NCBI RefSeq assembly: GCF_004320535.1
Contig: NZ_SIHY01000001.1
Coordinates: forward strand, 1,116,001-1,180,000
Length of the DNA: 64,000 nucleotides
Direction of reading: 5' to 3'
Source: Arthrobacter sp. S41
Lineage (GTDB): Bacteria > Actinomycetota > Actinomycetes > Actinomycetales > Micrococcaceae
In this document: piece after piece, positions 26,554 through 34,256 of the stretch
Numbering within the stretch: the first letter of the stretch is position 1
How the letters are laid out: each line of letters opens with the position of its first letter
Program-made: the position numbers and the translations under genes
The notes under the pieces: model-generated
Told to the model about the DNA's origin: nothing
The model's database searches: none
What the model saw: the letters and a program-made list of their open reading frames with translations, nothing else

Positions 26554-27168
26554 ATGGCTGAGCAGCGTAAAACTAATGGCCTGGACACCCCACTAGCAGC
26601 ACGACAACGATTCTGGCCGAAATTCTCCCCTAACCCGGATCTTTTCGGTTCTGTCACTGAGAAATTTGCCCGCTTTATGGGTACGCCTCAGTTCTTGCTG
26701 TACATGACGGTGTTCTGTGCCTTCTGGCTGATTTGGAACTCCGTGGCGCCACAAAGTTGGCGCTTTGATGACTCAACGATCGGTTTCACCGCGTTGACGC
26801 TGATGCTCTCCTTGCAGGCTTCCTACGCCGCTCCCCTGCTGCTGTTGGCTCAGAACCGCCAGGATGACCGTGACCGTGTGTCCTTGTCTGAAGACCGCGC
26901 CCGTGCAGAGCGCAACCTCTACGACACCGAGTACCTCACCCGCGAGCTGGCTTCGTTGCGTCTGGCTCTTCGCGACGTCGCAACCCGTGACTATGTGCGT
27001 TCAGAACTTCGCAACGTCCTAGAAGAACTGCTCGAAACCACCGAAGGCGAAGAGTTGCACCTGCGCGCTAAGAAAAAGGGCAGCGGCAAGAGTTCCTCCC
27101 CACAGACCGGACTAATGGATTCGGTCAACGCCCCACAGTCACAGAATCGGAAGAACAACAGCAAGTGA
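26554..27168 (+). CDS. DUF1003 membrane protein
   Basis: A 204-residue protein of the DUF1003 family. The core reads FARFMGTPQFLLYMTVFCAF (about 39-58) with two membrane segments, then SYAAPLLLLAQNRQDDRDR, the family signature, near 90-108. The C-terminal half is charged and helical. Function is unknown. It lies 42 bases after the MgtE_N/CBS gene behind an AGAGGAG site and overlaps the Mrp gene by 4 bases, so the three form an operon. Confidence 0.87.
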   Translation: MAEQRKTNGLDTPLAARQRFWPKFSPNPDLFGSVTEKFARFMGTPQFLLYMTVFCAFWLIWNSVAPQSWRFDDSTIGFTALTLMLSLQASYAAPLLLLAQNRQDDRDRVSLSEDRARAERNLYDTEYLTRELASLRLALRDVATRDYVRSELRNVLEELLETTEGEELHLRAKKKGSGKSSSPQTGLMDSVNAPQSQNRKNNSK

Positions 27169-28268
27169 GCAATTCGCCAGAACTTCTTGCGGCCCTAGCG
27201 AAGGTCAACGACCCAGAGTTACGTCGTCCCATCACCGAGCTTGATATGGTACAAAGCGCTCAGCTTGTGGGCAGCACAGCAGAGGTCACCATCTTGTTGA
27301 CCATCGAAGGCTGCCCGATGCGTTCCACCATTGAGCAAGAAGTAAGCTCCGCGTTACTCACCGTGCCTGGAGTTCAGGACGTTAACGTCACCCTCGGCGT
27401 CATGGATCCGCAGCAGCGTGCAGACTTGCGCGAGCGCCTAGCTAGTCGACGCACCCCCTTTTCTGATCCGCAGTCACTGACCCGAGTTATCGCCGTAGCC
27501 AGCGGCAAGGGAGGCGTTGGAAAGTCCTCAATCACCGCAAACCTTGCAACACAGTTGGCCTCTCAGGGTTTAAAGGTCGGCCTGATTGATGCTGATATTC
27601 ATGGCTTCTCTATCCCCTCTTTGATGGGGATTACGCAGAACCCTACCCGGATGGATGACATGATCCTGCCGCCGGTAGCTCACGGTGTGAAAGTCATTTC
27701 TATCGGCATGTTTTTGGATTCGAACCAGCCTGTTATTTGGCGTGGTCCAATGCTTCACCGTGCCTTGGAACAGTTCCTGTCCGATGTGTACTTCGGCGAC
27801 CTAGACTACTTGTTCTTGGATTTGCCTCCCGGCACCGGGGACATGGCAATCTCTGTTTCGCAGCTTTTGCCTAACAGTGAGCTGTTGGTTATCACCACTC
27901 CGCAGTCCACCGCCACCGAGGTTGCTGAGCGCGCGGGAACCATTGCCTTGCAGACTAATCAAAAGGTGATCGGTGTTGTCGAAAACATGAGCTTCCTGCA
28001 GTTGCCAGATGGCACGCGCATGGAAGTATTTGGCTCCGGTGGTGGCGCGAAGCTTAGCCAGTCACTGACCAGTCAGTTGGGTTACGACGTTGATTTGTTG
28101 GCGCAAATTCCCTTGGAGGAATCGGTACGTCTGGGTTCTGACCAAGGCAAGCCAGTGGTGCTCAGCCACGCCCAAGCACCAGCGGCTACAGCCCTGAATG
28201 ATTTGGTCAACAAACTAGTACAGCGACCGCGCGGACTAGCCGGGCGATCGCTGCCAATGTCGTTCTAG
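27165..28268 (+). CDS. mrp: Mrp/NBP35-family Fe-S cluster carrier ATPase
   Basis: A 367-residue P-loop ATPase. The first 90 residues are a DUF59/MIP18-like domain. The deviant Walker A motif GKGGVGKS is at 114-121, followed by the switch region DADIHGFSIPSLMG. The usual C-terminal CxxC of Mrp/ApbC cluster carriers is not visible: near VVENMSF the text continues LQLPDGTRMEVFGSGGG, which lacks it. The start is GTG overlapping the DUF1003 stop. Role in Fe-S transfer is inferred from family, and the missing CxxC weakens it. Confidence 0.88.
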   Translation: MSNSPELLAALAKVNDPELRRPITELDMVQSAQLVGSTAEVTILLTIEGCPMRSTIEQEVSSALLTVPGVQDVNVTLGVMDPQQRADLRERLASRRTPFSDPQSLTRVIAVASGKGGVGKSSITANLATQLASQGLKVGLIDADIHGFSIPSLMGITQNPTRMDDMILPPVAHGVKVISIGMFLDSNQPVIWRGPMLHRALEQFLSDVYFGDLDYLFLDLPPGTGDMAISVSQLLPNSELLVITTPQSTATEVAERAGTIALQTNQKVIGVVENMSFLQLPDGTRMEVFGSGGGAKLSQSLTSQLGYDVDLLAQIPLEESVRLGSDQGKPVVLSHAQAPAATALNDLVNKLVQRPRGLAGRSLPMSF

Positions 28269-28277
28269 CTCGAAGCC

Positions 28278-28682
28278 TTAGGTGGCCTGTGGATCAAAGG
28301 GAGCTGCTTCATTTGCAGCCAGTGGAGCTTGCTTCTGAGTCTGAGGTGCAATAGCCGTTCGCACCGGAGCTGCTGCGACCGGGGTGTTCGGCTTTTCCTT
28401 GGCTAGGTTTACTGCGTCATCAAACTCATCGATGAGAGCTTCTTTGATGATGCGCCGTGGGTCGTACTGACGAGGATCCAGCTTTTTCCAGTCAATGTCG
28501 GCGACTTCATCGCCGACCTCTTCACGCAGTTGCTCTTTGGCACCGTTGGCCATGCGCCGCACTTCTTTGACCAAATTGGCAAGCTTTTTGGCGTATTCAG
28601 GCAACTTTTCGGGGCCAAGAATGACTACCGCGAGCACTGCGAGAATAATAAACTCGCTACCATTGATTCCAAAAAGATCCAC
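28278..28682 (-). CDS. tatB: Sec-independent protein translocase TatB
   Basis: A 134-residue protein with a single N-terminal membrane helix (about 8-25, FIILAVLAVVILGPEKLPE), the Gly-Pro hinge, and an amphipathic helix rich in Lys and Glu. This is the TatA/B pattern; the Glu at position 10 (SEF) and the length favour TatB. TatB binds twin-arginine signal peptides with TatC. In actinobacteria tatB lies downstream of sigE, as here, but the anti-sigma gene that usually sits between them is missing. Confidence 0.9.
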   Translation of the reverse strand: MDLFGINGSEFIILAVLAVVILGPEKLPEYAKKLANLVKEVRRMANGAKEQLREEVGDEVADIDWKKLDPRQYDPRRIIKEALIDEFDDAVNLAKEKPNTPVAAAPVRTAIAPQTQKQAPLAANEAAPFDPQAT

Positions 28683-28760
28683 GTAAAAAGATTACCTTGT
28701 CTCAGACAAACTCACGAAGTCACCGCGCCATATAACCAAGCGCCCTGCCAGCAGCACAGA

Positions 28761-29378
28761 CTAATTCGCTGGACGCAAACCTCGTGGAAGCTTTGGCAGT
28801 GACAAAGACTTTGGCGTACGGTTTGCCGGATTGCGGTGTGCAAGGGCATCTCGAAGCATGGCCCTACCGCGATGGATACGTGAACGCACAGTTCCCAGCT
28901 TCACATCCAGAATGCGTGAGACTTCCTCGTAAGAGAAGCCTTCCATGTCACATAAAACGATGGCTGCACGGAATTCTGGTGAGAGAGAACGCAAGGCTTC
29001 TTGCACATCCACGTCGAGATTGTTGTATTCAAAGTAGCGTTCTGGGGTAATCACGTTACCCGGCAGACGTTCTTCAGCACCTTCGGCAAAGCTATCAAAG
29101 CGGATCTTGCTCTTGCGGCGGGCCTGATCTAGGAAGATGTTGGTGGTGATACGGTGCAACCAACCACCCATGGTTCCAGGAGTGTACTTATCCAACGCCT
29201 TGAAGGCGCGAACGAATGCTTCTTGGGAGAGGTCTTCTGCGTCATGGCGGTTACCGGTAAGGCGGTAGGCCAGTCGGAAAACCTGTTCGCCATGTTCTTG
29301 GACCATTTGGTCCCATGTAGGCGTGGTGGTTTCCGGTGCCGGGGTAGCAGAGATTGAATCACTTGGTGCATTGTTCAC
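28761..29378 (-). CDS. sigE: ECF RNA polymerase sigma factor SigE
   Basis: A 205-residue extracytoplasmic-function sigma factor. Region 2 includes FRLAYRLTGNRHDAEDLSQEAF and YTPGTMGGWLHRITTN, and region 4 includes SYEEVSRILDVKLGTVRSR near 150-168. It controls envelope and heat stress genes in related bacteria. The divergent O-methyltransferase gene and the downstream tatB match Rv1220c-Rv1221-Rv1224 (from memory). No anti-sigma factor gene follows, which is unusual. The 20 or so residues at the end are basic and proline-rich. Confidence 0.9.
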   Translation of the reverse strand: MNNAPSDSISATPAPETTTPTWDQMVQEHGEQVFRLAYRLTGNRHDAEDLSQEAFVRAFKALDKYTPGTMGGWLHRITTNIFLDQARRKSKIRFDSFAEGAEERLPGNVITPERYFEYNNLDVDVQEALRSLSPEFRAAIVLCDMEGFSYEEVSRILDVKLGTVRSRIHRGRAMLRDALAHRNPANRTPKSLSLPKLPRGLRPAN

Positions 29379-29518
29379 TCTTCAAGTATGTGTCGACAAG
29401 CTGAGCTGAAGCTAAGAATCCCCTGCGGGAGAACCATCAAGTTGAACAACTTCGCTCCGCGCGCTGGGTACGATTAGAAGTGTCCATTATCAGACAACGC
29501 TATTGAGGACCACTACCC

Positions 29519-30184
29519 ATGCCTTCGATGAATCCAGAACTCTTTGCGAGCTGGACCTACTCTCAGAACCACGTCAGCGAGCCAGAGCATGTGGCGCAGG
29601 TTCGCGAACGGGCAGAGGATCTGGGAGTGCGGTGCATCGATCCTGCTGGGCGTTCCATGTTGCAGCTGTTGTGCACCTTGCGTAGGCCTCGCAACGCGGT
29701 TGAAATTGGTTCGGGTGTTGGAGTCGCCTCGCTGGCCATGCTTGAAGCCGTAGGCCCCTCACTGACGTTGACGGCCATTGAATCCGACTTGGAGCACGCC
29801 AATGCCATGCGTCAGGGGCTACGCGAGTCGGGCATTCCGTCGGCACGTGCCAGGATCATCAACGAGCGTGCTGAAAATGTTCTCTCACGCTTGGCCGATC
29901 ATGCGTACGATTTGGTGCTGATCGATGCTGGCGCAGACTTACTGCTGGAATATGTTGCTGAGGCCAAACGCATCGTTGGTGTTGGCGGAGTCATTATTCT
30001 GAACAACGCTTTTGATGAGCATCGTCTAGCGAAGCCAGCTGTTCGCCGTACCTCAACGGTGATGACCCGCGATGCGTTGCGGATGCTTCGCGAAGATCCA
30101 CGTTTGCAGACCCATCTATTCCCTAGCGAACAGGGATTGTTCGTGGCTACTGTTCTGCCACAACCAATTTCCAAGTCTCGCTAG
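29519..30184 (+). CDS. SAM-dependent O-methyltransferase
   Basis: A 221-residue class I methyltransferase of the O-methyltransferase 3 family. The SAM-binding motif AVEIGSGVGVASLAML is near 59-74, and the acidic motif DLVLIDAGADLLLEYVAEA near 137-155. It corresponds to Rv1220c, which lies divergent from sigE in mycobacteria (from memory). The natural substrate is unknown; catechol-type substrates are typical. It is transcribed away from sigE over a 140-base intergenic region. Confidence 0.88.
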   Translation: MPSMNPELFASWTYSQNHVSEPEHVAQVRERAEDLGVRCIDPAGRSMLQLLCTLRRPRNAVEIGSGVGVASLAMLEAVGPSLTLTAIESDLEHANAMRQGLRESGIPSARARIINERAENVLSRLADHAYDLVLIDAGADLLLEYVAEAKRIVGVGGVIILNNAFDEHRLAKPAVRRTSTVMTRDALRMLREDPRLQTHLFPSEQGLFVATVLPQPISKSR

Positions 30185-30194
30185 GTAAGCCAAA

Positions 30195-30218
30195 AGGACC
30201 GACAATATTGTCGGTCCT
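30195..30218 (-). terminator. Terminator after the DUF3117 gene
   Basis: A perfect 24-base palindrome (12-bp arms) is followed on the minus strand by TTTTGG. It lies 33 bases beyond the DUF3117 stop; a second short hairpin (30227-30242) lies between. It also sits 10 bases after the convergent O-methyltransferase gene and could act on both strands. Confidence 0.75.
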
Positions 30219-30251
30219 CGAGTGCCATCGCCTCGTGGCGATCAGGGAAGT

Positions 30252-30419
30252 CTAGTCAGTGACTTTGAGCAGGCAATCGCGCAGCTCGGCCGCTTCAGCG
30301 TTATTCAGCTCAACGACCAGTCGTCCGCCACCATCAATTGGCAGGCGTAGGATCAGGCTCCGGCCCTCTTTGACAACTTCCATTGCTCCGTCACCGGTGC
30401 GTGGCTTCATTGCAGCCAT
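30252..30419 (-). CDS. DUF3117 family protein
   Basis: A 55-residue basic protein: MAAMKPRTGDG at the start and GGGRLVVELNNAEA near the end are the DUF3117 hallmarks (Rv1211 family). Function unknown; it is almost universal in actinobacteria. The ATG at 30419 was chosen over longer starts because homologues begin there, and GAAGGGA lies about 9 bases upstream. Confidence 0.9.
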   Translation of the reverse strand: MAAMKPRTGDGAMEVVKEGRSLILRLPIDGGGRLVVELNNAEAAELRDCLLKVTD

Positions 30420-30542
30420 TAAGCTGTTCCCTTCGTCTGGGCTAACGCGCGCAACGTGCTTTTGCGTCACGCACTACCGCTTGCCTTGTCCATACTCTGC
30501 CAAGATTCCCGGCTGAGTTGGGACTCTTATCATCTATTATTA

Positions 30543-30887
30543 CTAATTTTCGCTCGTGTCGCTAATCACACGCCGTGACTCAAGGTCACGAATCGTATTT
30601 TCGAGGCTAGTAATTTCGGTTGCGAGCACGTCGAGAACCTCATCCACTTGATCGCAACGGTAGCCACGCAACCCGAGCGAAAAGCGAACTTTTTCAATGT
30701 GTTCAGCACGCGGGTTCTCTGGAAGCAGCACCGGTGGCAACGATGCCTGATGCTCCGTGAGCCCCACAATCGGTTCACCCGTAGCTTCAAAATGACGTCC
30801 AACGCCAAGCTTTTTACGTTGGCTCGAAAGCAACAAAGCCACTGCACCAATAAGTAACAGCGCAATGAGGATCAATAGGAACGGCAT
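30543..30887 (-). CDS. Small membrane-anchored DivIVA-domain protein
   Basis: A 114-residue protein with one N-terminal membrane helix (about 3-22) and a cytoplasmic tail. Residues 64-105 carry the DivIVA-like pattern, with RFSLGLRGYRCDQVDEVLDVL followed by a heptad-like helix ITSLENTIRDLESRR. DivIVA domains recruit polar-growth proteins; this short membrane-tethered form may be a structural partner. It starts 8 bases after the LOG gene stop, so the two are probably cotranscribed. Confidence 0.78.
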   Translation of the reverse strand: MPFLLILIALLLIGAVALLLSSQRKKLGVGRHFEATGEPIVGLTEHQASLPPVLLPENPRAEHIEKVRFSLGLRGYRCDQVDEVLDVLATEITSLENTIRDLESRRVISDTSEN

Positions 30888-30895
30888 GGACTCCC

Positions 30896-31672
30896 CTAGA
30901 GTGCGTCTTTCGAATCAGTCTTTTTCTTGCCGGCGTTCAGCACCAAATCAACAGCCTCATCAGGGTCATCAGTGACCGTAAAGAGGTTCAAGTCCTTAGG
31001 CGAGATTGCCCGCTCAACAGCAACGGTATTGGTCAACCAATCAACCAAGCCGCCCCAGTACTCAGTTCCGACCAGGACGATTGGGAAGCTGGTGATTTTT
31101 TGGGTTTGCACCAAGGTCAATGCTTCAAACAGTTCATCCAAGGTTCCAAAACCACCGGGCAAGACAATGAAGCCTTGGGAGTATTTAACGAACATCGTTT
31201 TGCGCACGAAGAAGTAGCGGAAGTTCAGTCCCTTATTCACCGAGGAATTTAGACCTGTCTCAAAGGGCAACTCGATGCCAAGCCCAATAGAGATGCCATC
31301 ATTATCCGCAGCACCCTTATTGGCTGCCTCCATGGCGCCGGGGCCTCCACCCGTGATGGTGGTAATGCCTTCCTGCGCCAGACGCGTTCCAATATGGTGT
31401 GCCATCTTGTAGTACGGGCTCTTTGGATCGGTGCGAGCCGAGCCGAAGACGGCAATCGCCGGTCCGGTGCCCGCGAGGGTTCCGAAGCCATTAACGAATT
31501 CAGCTTGAATACGCAGAACGCGCCAGACGTCGGTATGCGTTACATCTTCTTGTGGGCTCTCCAAGAGATAGTGGTCAAGCTGATCCTCGGGACGCTTGCC
31601 AGGCCAGCTCGATTCGATGTGGCGTTTTTGCCCTTCGCGAGCGTTCTTTTCACTCTTTCGCTGATGAACCAT
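30896..31672 (-). CDS. LOG-family protein (TIGR00730), probable nucleotide phosphoribohydrolase
   Basis: A 258-residue Rossmann-like protein. The two diagnostic motifs are GGGPGAMEAANKGA and PGGFGTLDELFEALT. Enzymes with these motifs cleave cytokinin or nucleotide 5'-monophosphates to base and ribose-5-phosphate. The N-terminal 70 residues are charged and include an arm RIQAEFVNGFGTL. Mycobacterial Rv1205 is the counterpart near dapD/dapE (from memory). Divergent from gluA. Confidence 0.87.
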   Translation of the reverse strand: MVHQRKSEKNAREGQKRHIESSWPGKRPEDQLDHYLLESPQEDVTHTDVWRVLRIQAEFVNGFGTLAGTGPAIAVFGSARTDPKSPYYKMAHHIGTRLAQEGITTITGGGPGAMEAANKGAADNDGISIGLGIELPFETGLNSSVNKGLNFRYFFVRKTMFVKYSQGFIVLPGGFGTLDELFEALTLVQTQKITSFPIVLVGTEYWGGLVDWLTNTVAVERAISPKDLNLFTVTDDPDEAVDLVLNAGKKKTDSKDAL

Positions 31673-31743
31673 GTCTTCACTCTATCTGTTATTCACTAGC
31701 AACCCAGACCGTGTCGATGTACCGGCTAAGTGACAGTTTTGTA

Positions 31744-31791
31744 ACATCTAGATGTGACTTGTTCGATGTGGCGCGTTGGACGCGTCACATC
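31744..31791 (+). promoter_or_regulatory. Paired palindromes upstream of gluA
   Basis: A perfect 12-base palindrome ACATCTAGATGT (31744-31755) is followed by a 27-base inverted repeat whose 12-base arms (31765-31776 and 31780-31791) differ at one position around TGG. The second ends 16 bases before the gluA ATG. The spacing differs from the GlxR/CRP pattern TGTGA-N6-TCACA. Likely operator sites or an mRNA hairpin; function inferred from position. Confidence 0.5.
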
Positions 31792-31807
31792 CAGTAATGT
31801 CTATTGC

Positions 31808-32581
31808 ATGAACAGCGATCATCAGGCTCAGTCGGCTACCTCGGACGCTATCGTCCAGCTGACTGGGGTTAACAAGCACTACGGTTCGTTGCACGTGCTC
31901 AACAACATCAACCTCAGCGTGACCAAGGGCGAGGTTGTTGTCATTCTCGGCCCTTCGGGTTCCGGTAAATCAACGTTGTGCCGTGCCATCAACCGATTGG
32001 AAACAATCGACGAAGGCACCATCAAGATTGACGGTCAGACCCTTCCCTCCGAAGGCAAGGCACTGGCCAAGCTACGCGCAGATGTCGGAATGGTTTTCCA
32101 GTCCTTCAATCTGTTCGCCCACAAATCGATTCTTGAAAACGTGACGCTCGGCCCGATTCGAGTCAAGGGCATGAAAAAGGTTGCTGCCAAGGATTTGGCC
32201 ATGCAGCTACTTGATCGAGTTGGCGTGGCCAACCAGGCGGACAAGCTTCCAGCTCAGCTTTCCGGTGGACAGCAGCAGCGTGTGGCAATCGCCCGCGCAC
32301 TAGCTATGAAGCCAAAGGTCATGCTCTTTGATGAGCCAACCAGCGCCCTGGACCCAGAAATGATTAACGAAGTTCTGGACACCATGGTGGGACTGGCCAA
32401 GGAAGGCATGACGATGCTCGTGGTCACCCACGAGATGGGCTTCGCTCGTAAGGCCGCTGACCGAGTCATCTTCATGGCCGATGGTCAGATCGTGGAGCAA
32501 GCAACTCCTGAAGAGTTCTTCACCAATCCACAGTCAGACCGTGCCAAGGACTTCCTCGGCAAGCTCATCACCAACCACTAA
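31808..32581 (+). CDS. gluA: Glutamate/polar amino-acid ABC transporter ATPase (GluA type)
   Basis: A 257-residue ATPase. Walker [10 protein letters not shown] is at 48-56, the signature LSGGQQQR follows near 150-157, and Walker [12 protein letters not shown] near 173-183. It powers import through GluC and GluD. The ATG at 31808 was chosen over upstream starts that would run through the palindromes. The gluA-B-C-D order is as in Corynebacterium glutamicum. Substrate (glutamate) is inferred from operon and family. Confidence 0.85.
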   Translation: MNSDHQAQSATSDAIVQLTGVNKHYGSLHVLNNINLSVTKGEVVVILGPSGSGKSTLCRAINRLETIDEGTIKIDGQTLPSEGKALAKLRADVGMVFQSFNLFAHKSILENVTLGPIRVKGMKKVAAKDLAMQLLDRVGVANQADKLPAQLSGGQQQRVAIARALAMKPKVMLFDEPTSALDPEMINEVLDTMVGLAKEGMTMLVVTHEMGFARKAADRVIFMADGQIVEQATPEEFFTNPQSDRAKDFLGKLITNH

Positions 32582-32612
32582 TTTCATCACCCGCATCCAA
32601 TTAGGAGAAATT

Positions 32613-33440
32613 ATGCGTAAGTCTCGTTTGGGTAAAGTCGCCGCAATGGCAGCTATCGCAGCTCTGGCCCTAACCTCGTGTGGTGGCTCGGACAGCGAAG
32701 CTGACGGCGACAAGATCCGCATCGGCATCAAGTTTGACCAGCCAGGCCTCGGCTTCAAGGATGGTGACAACTACACCGGCTTCGACGTCGACGTTGCCAA
32801 GTACGTAGCCAATGAATTGGGCTACGCCGAGGACAAGGTTGAGTTCGTTTCAGCTCCTTCGGCCAACCGCGAAACCATGTTGCAGAACAACCAGGTTGAC
32901 ATGATCTTCGCAACCTACTCGATCACCGATGAGCGCAACAAGGTCATCGACTTCGCTGGTCCGTACTTCGTTGCAGGCCAGGATCTGTTGGTTGCTTCTG
33001 ACTCTGACATCAACGGCCCTGAGGCACTGAACGGCAAGAACCTTTGCTCGGTCACCGGTTCCACTTCGGCTAAGAAGGTCAAGGACAACTACGCTGAAGG
33101 CACCAACCTGCAGGAGCTTCCGGGCTACGCAGAATGTGTCACTCAGATGAGTGGTGGAACCATCGATGCAGTTACCACCGATGACATCATCCTTGCAGGT
33201 TTGGCCGCACAGCCTGCTTACAAGGGCAAGTTCAAGGTTGTTGGAAAGCCATTCTCCGAAGAGAAGTACGGAGTTGGCCTGCCTGATGGCACCGACAAGT
33301 GCAAGGCCATCAACGAAGCGATCACCAAGATGATTGATTCCGGTGACTGGCAGAAGGCGCTGGATAAGAACACCGAGGGCACCGGCTACAAGCCAAACTC
33401 GAAGACTAATCCACCAAAGCTCGCAGACACCTGCGCATAA
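32613..33440 (+). CDS. gluB: Glutamate-binding lipoprotein (GluB type)
   Basis: A 275-residue periplasmic-type binding protein, family 3. The signal peptide ends in lipobox LTSC with lipidated Cys23. The body has the family hallmark GFDVDVAKYVANELG and SITDERNKVIDFAGPY. The ATG at 32613 follows a good TTAGGAGAAATT site. It precedes a terminator-like hairpin and gluC, so its level may exceed that of the permeases. Confidence 0.88.
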   Translation: MRKSRLGKVAAMAAIAALALTSCGGSDSEADGDKIRIGIKFDQPGLGFKDGDNYTGFDVDVAKYVANELGYAEDKVEFVSAPSANRETMLQNNQVDMIFATYSITDERNKVIDFAGPYFVAGQDLLVASDSDINGPEALNGKNLCSVTGSTSAKKVKDNYAEGTNLQELPGYAECVTQMSGGTIDAVTTDDIILAGLAAQPAYKGKFKVVGKPFSEEKYGVGLPDGTDKCKAINEAITKMIDSGDWQKALDKNTEGTGYKPNSKTNPPKLADTCA

Positions 33441-33455
33441 GCGCACCAGATGCGG

Positions 33456-33502
33456 CGGGGGCCAAGCCAATTTGTCTTGGCCCCCGCGGCATTCTTGTTT
33501 TT
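33456..33502 (+). terminator. Terminator-like hairpin between gluB and gluC
   Basis: A 12-bp GC stem (arms 33456-33467 and 33477-33488) with a 9-base loop is followed by CATTCTTGTTTTT. It lies 15 bases after the gluB stop but before the co-oriented gluC and gluD, so partial read-through would lower permease levels relative to GluA and GluB. Confidence 0.8.
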
Positions 33503-33578
33503 CCGATGACCGACTTTTCAGTCCATCGTTCCCATAGCCGCTTGGCCGCCTCACTGGCCATCGAGACAGAGGCTGACA

Positions 33579-34256
33579 GTGGAGAATTATTTATCCATAT
33601 TCACTGAGTACAACATCCCCGGAGCATTCTGGGTCAATATCCAACTAACGTTCTGGGCAGCAATTGGAGCGTTAGTACTTGGAACCGTCCTGGCGTTGCT
33701 TCGCATCTCCCCCGTGGCAAGCTTCCGAGCCATCGGCTCCAGCTACGTCAACTTGGTTCGTAATACCCCGCTGACCATCATCATCTTGTTCGCCGTGTTG
33801 GCACTGTACGGCCAGTTGGGCTTCACCCTTGGTGGAGATTTCCAAGCGAACTTCTTTCGACTCTCGGTCCTCGGTCTAGCGGTGTATCACGCAGCGTTCG
33901 TCTGTGAAGCTATCCGCTCTGGTGTGAATACTGTTCCGCTAGGACAGGCAGAAGCGGCCCGCGCTATTGGTCTAGGCTTCATGCCAGCAGCTCGCTTGAT
34001 CATCCTTCCTCAGGCGTTCCGCGGCGCTATTGTCCCGTTGGGTAACACCCTGATCGCTCTGATCAAGAACTCCACTGTGGCTGCCGTTGGTTCTGTGGCT
34101 ACCGAGTCCTCTTCGGTAATGAAGTCGATGATTGAGTTCCGTGCCGATATCGTCATCCCGATCTTCCTTACCTTCGCCATTGGCTTTGTGATCATCGTGA
34201 TCCCAGTTGGCCTAGTAACAACCTGGCTATCTAAGAAGTTGGCGGTGGCACGATGA
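33579..34256 (+). CDS. gluC: Amino-acid ABC transporter permease (GluC type)
   Basis: A 225-residue HisM-type permease with about five membrane helices and the EAA loop GQAEAARAIGLGFMPAARLI (about 126-145). FVCEAIRSGVNTVP precedes it, as in glutamate permeases. The start is GTG. It overlaps gluD by 4 bases. It pairs with GluD to form the pore. Confidence 0.88.
   Translation: MENYLSIFTEYNIPGAFWVNIQLTFWAAIGALVLGTVLALLRISPVASFRAIGSSYVNLVRNTPLTIIILFAVLALYGQLGFTLGGDFQANFFRLSVLGLAVYHAAFVCEAIRSGVNTVPLGQAEAARAIGLGFMPAARLIILPQAFRGAIVPLGNTLIALIKNSTVAAVGSVATESSSVMKSMIEFRADIVIPIFLTFAIGFVIIVIPVGLVTTWLSKKLAVAR

Noticed and set aside
31744-31791. GlxR/CRP operator at gluA
   Set aside because: The half-sites TGTGA and TCACA are present but not at 6-base spacing, so the cAMP-receptor consensus is not met.
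33456-33502. End of the glu operon at this hairpin
   Set aside because: gluC and gluD follow on the same strand with GluC/GluD-type motifs and no clear own promoter, so this is treated as internal attenuation.
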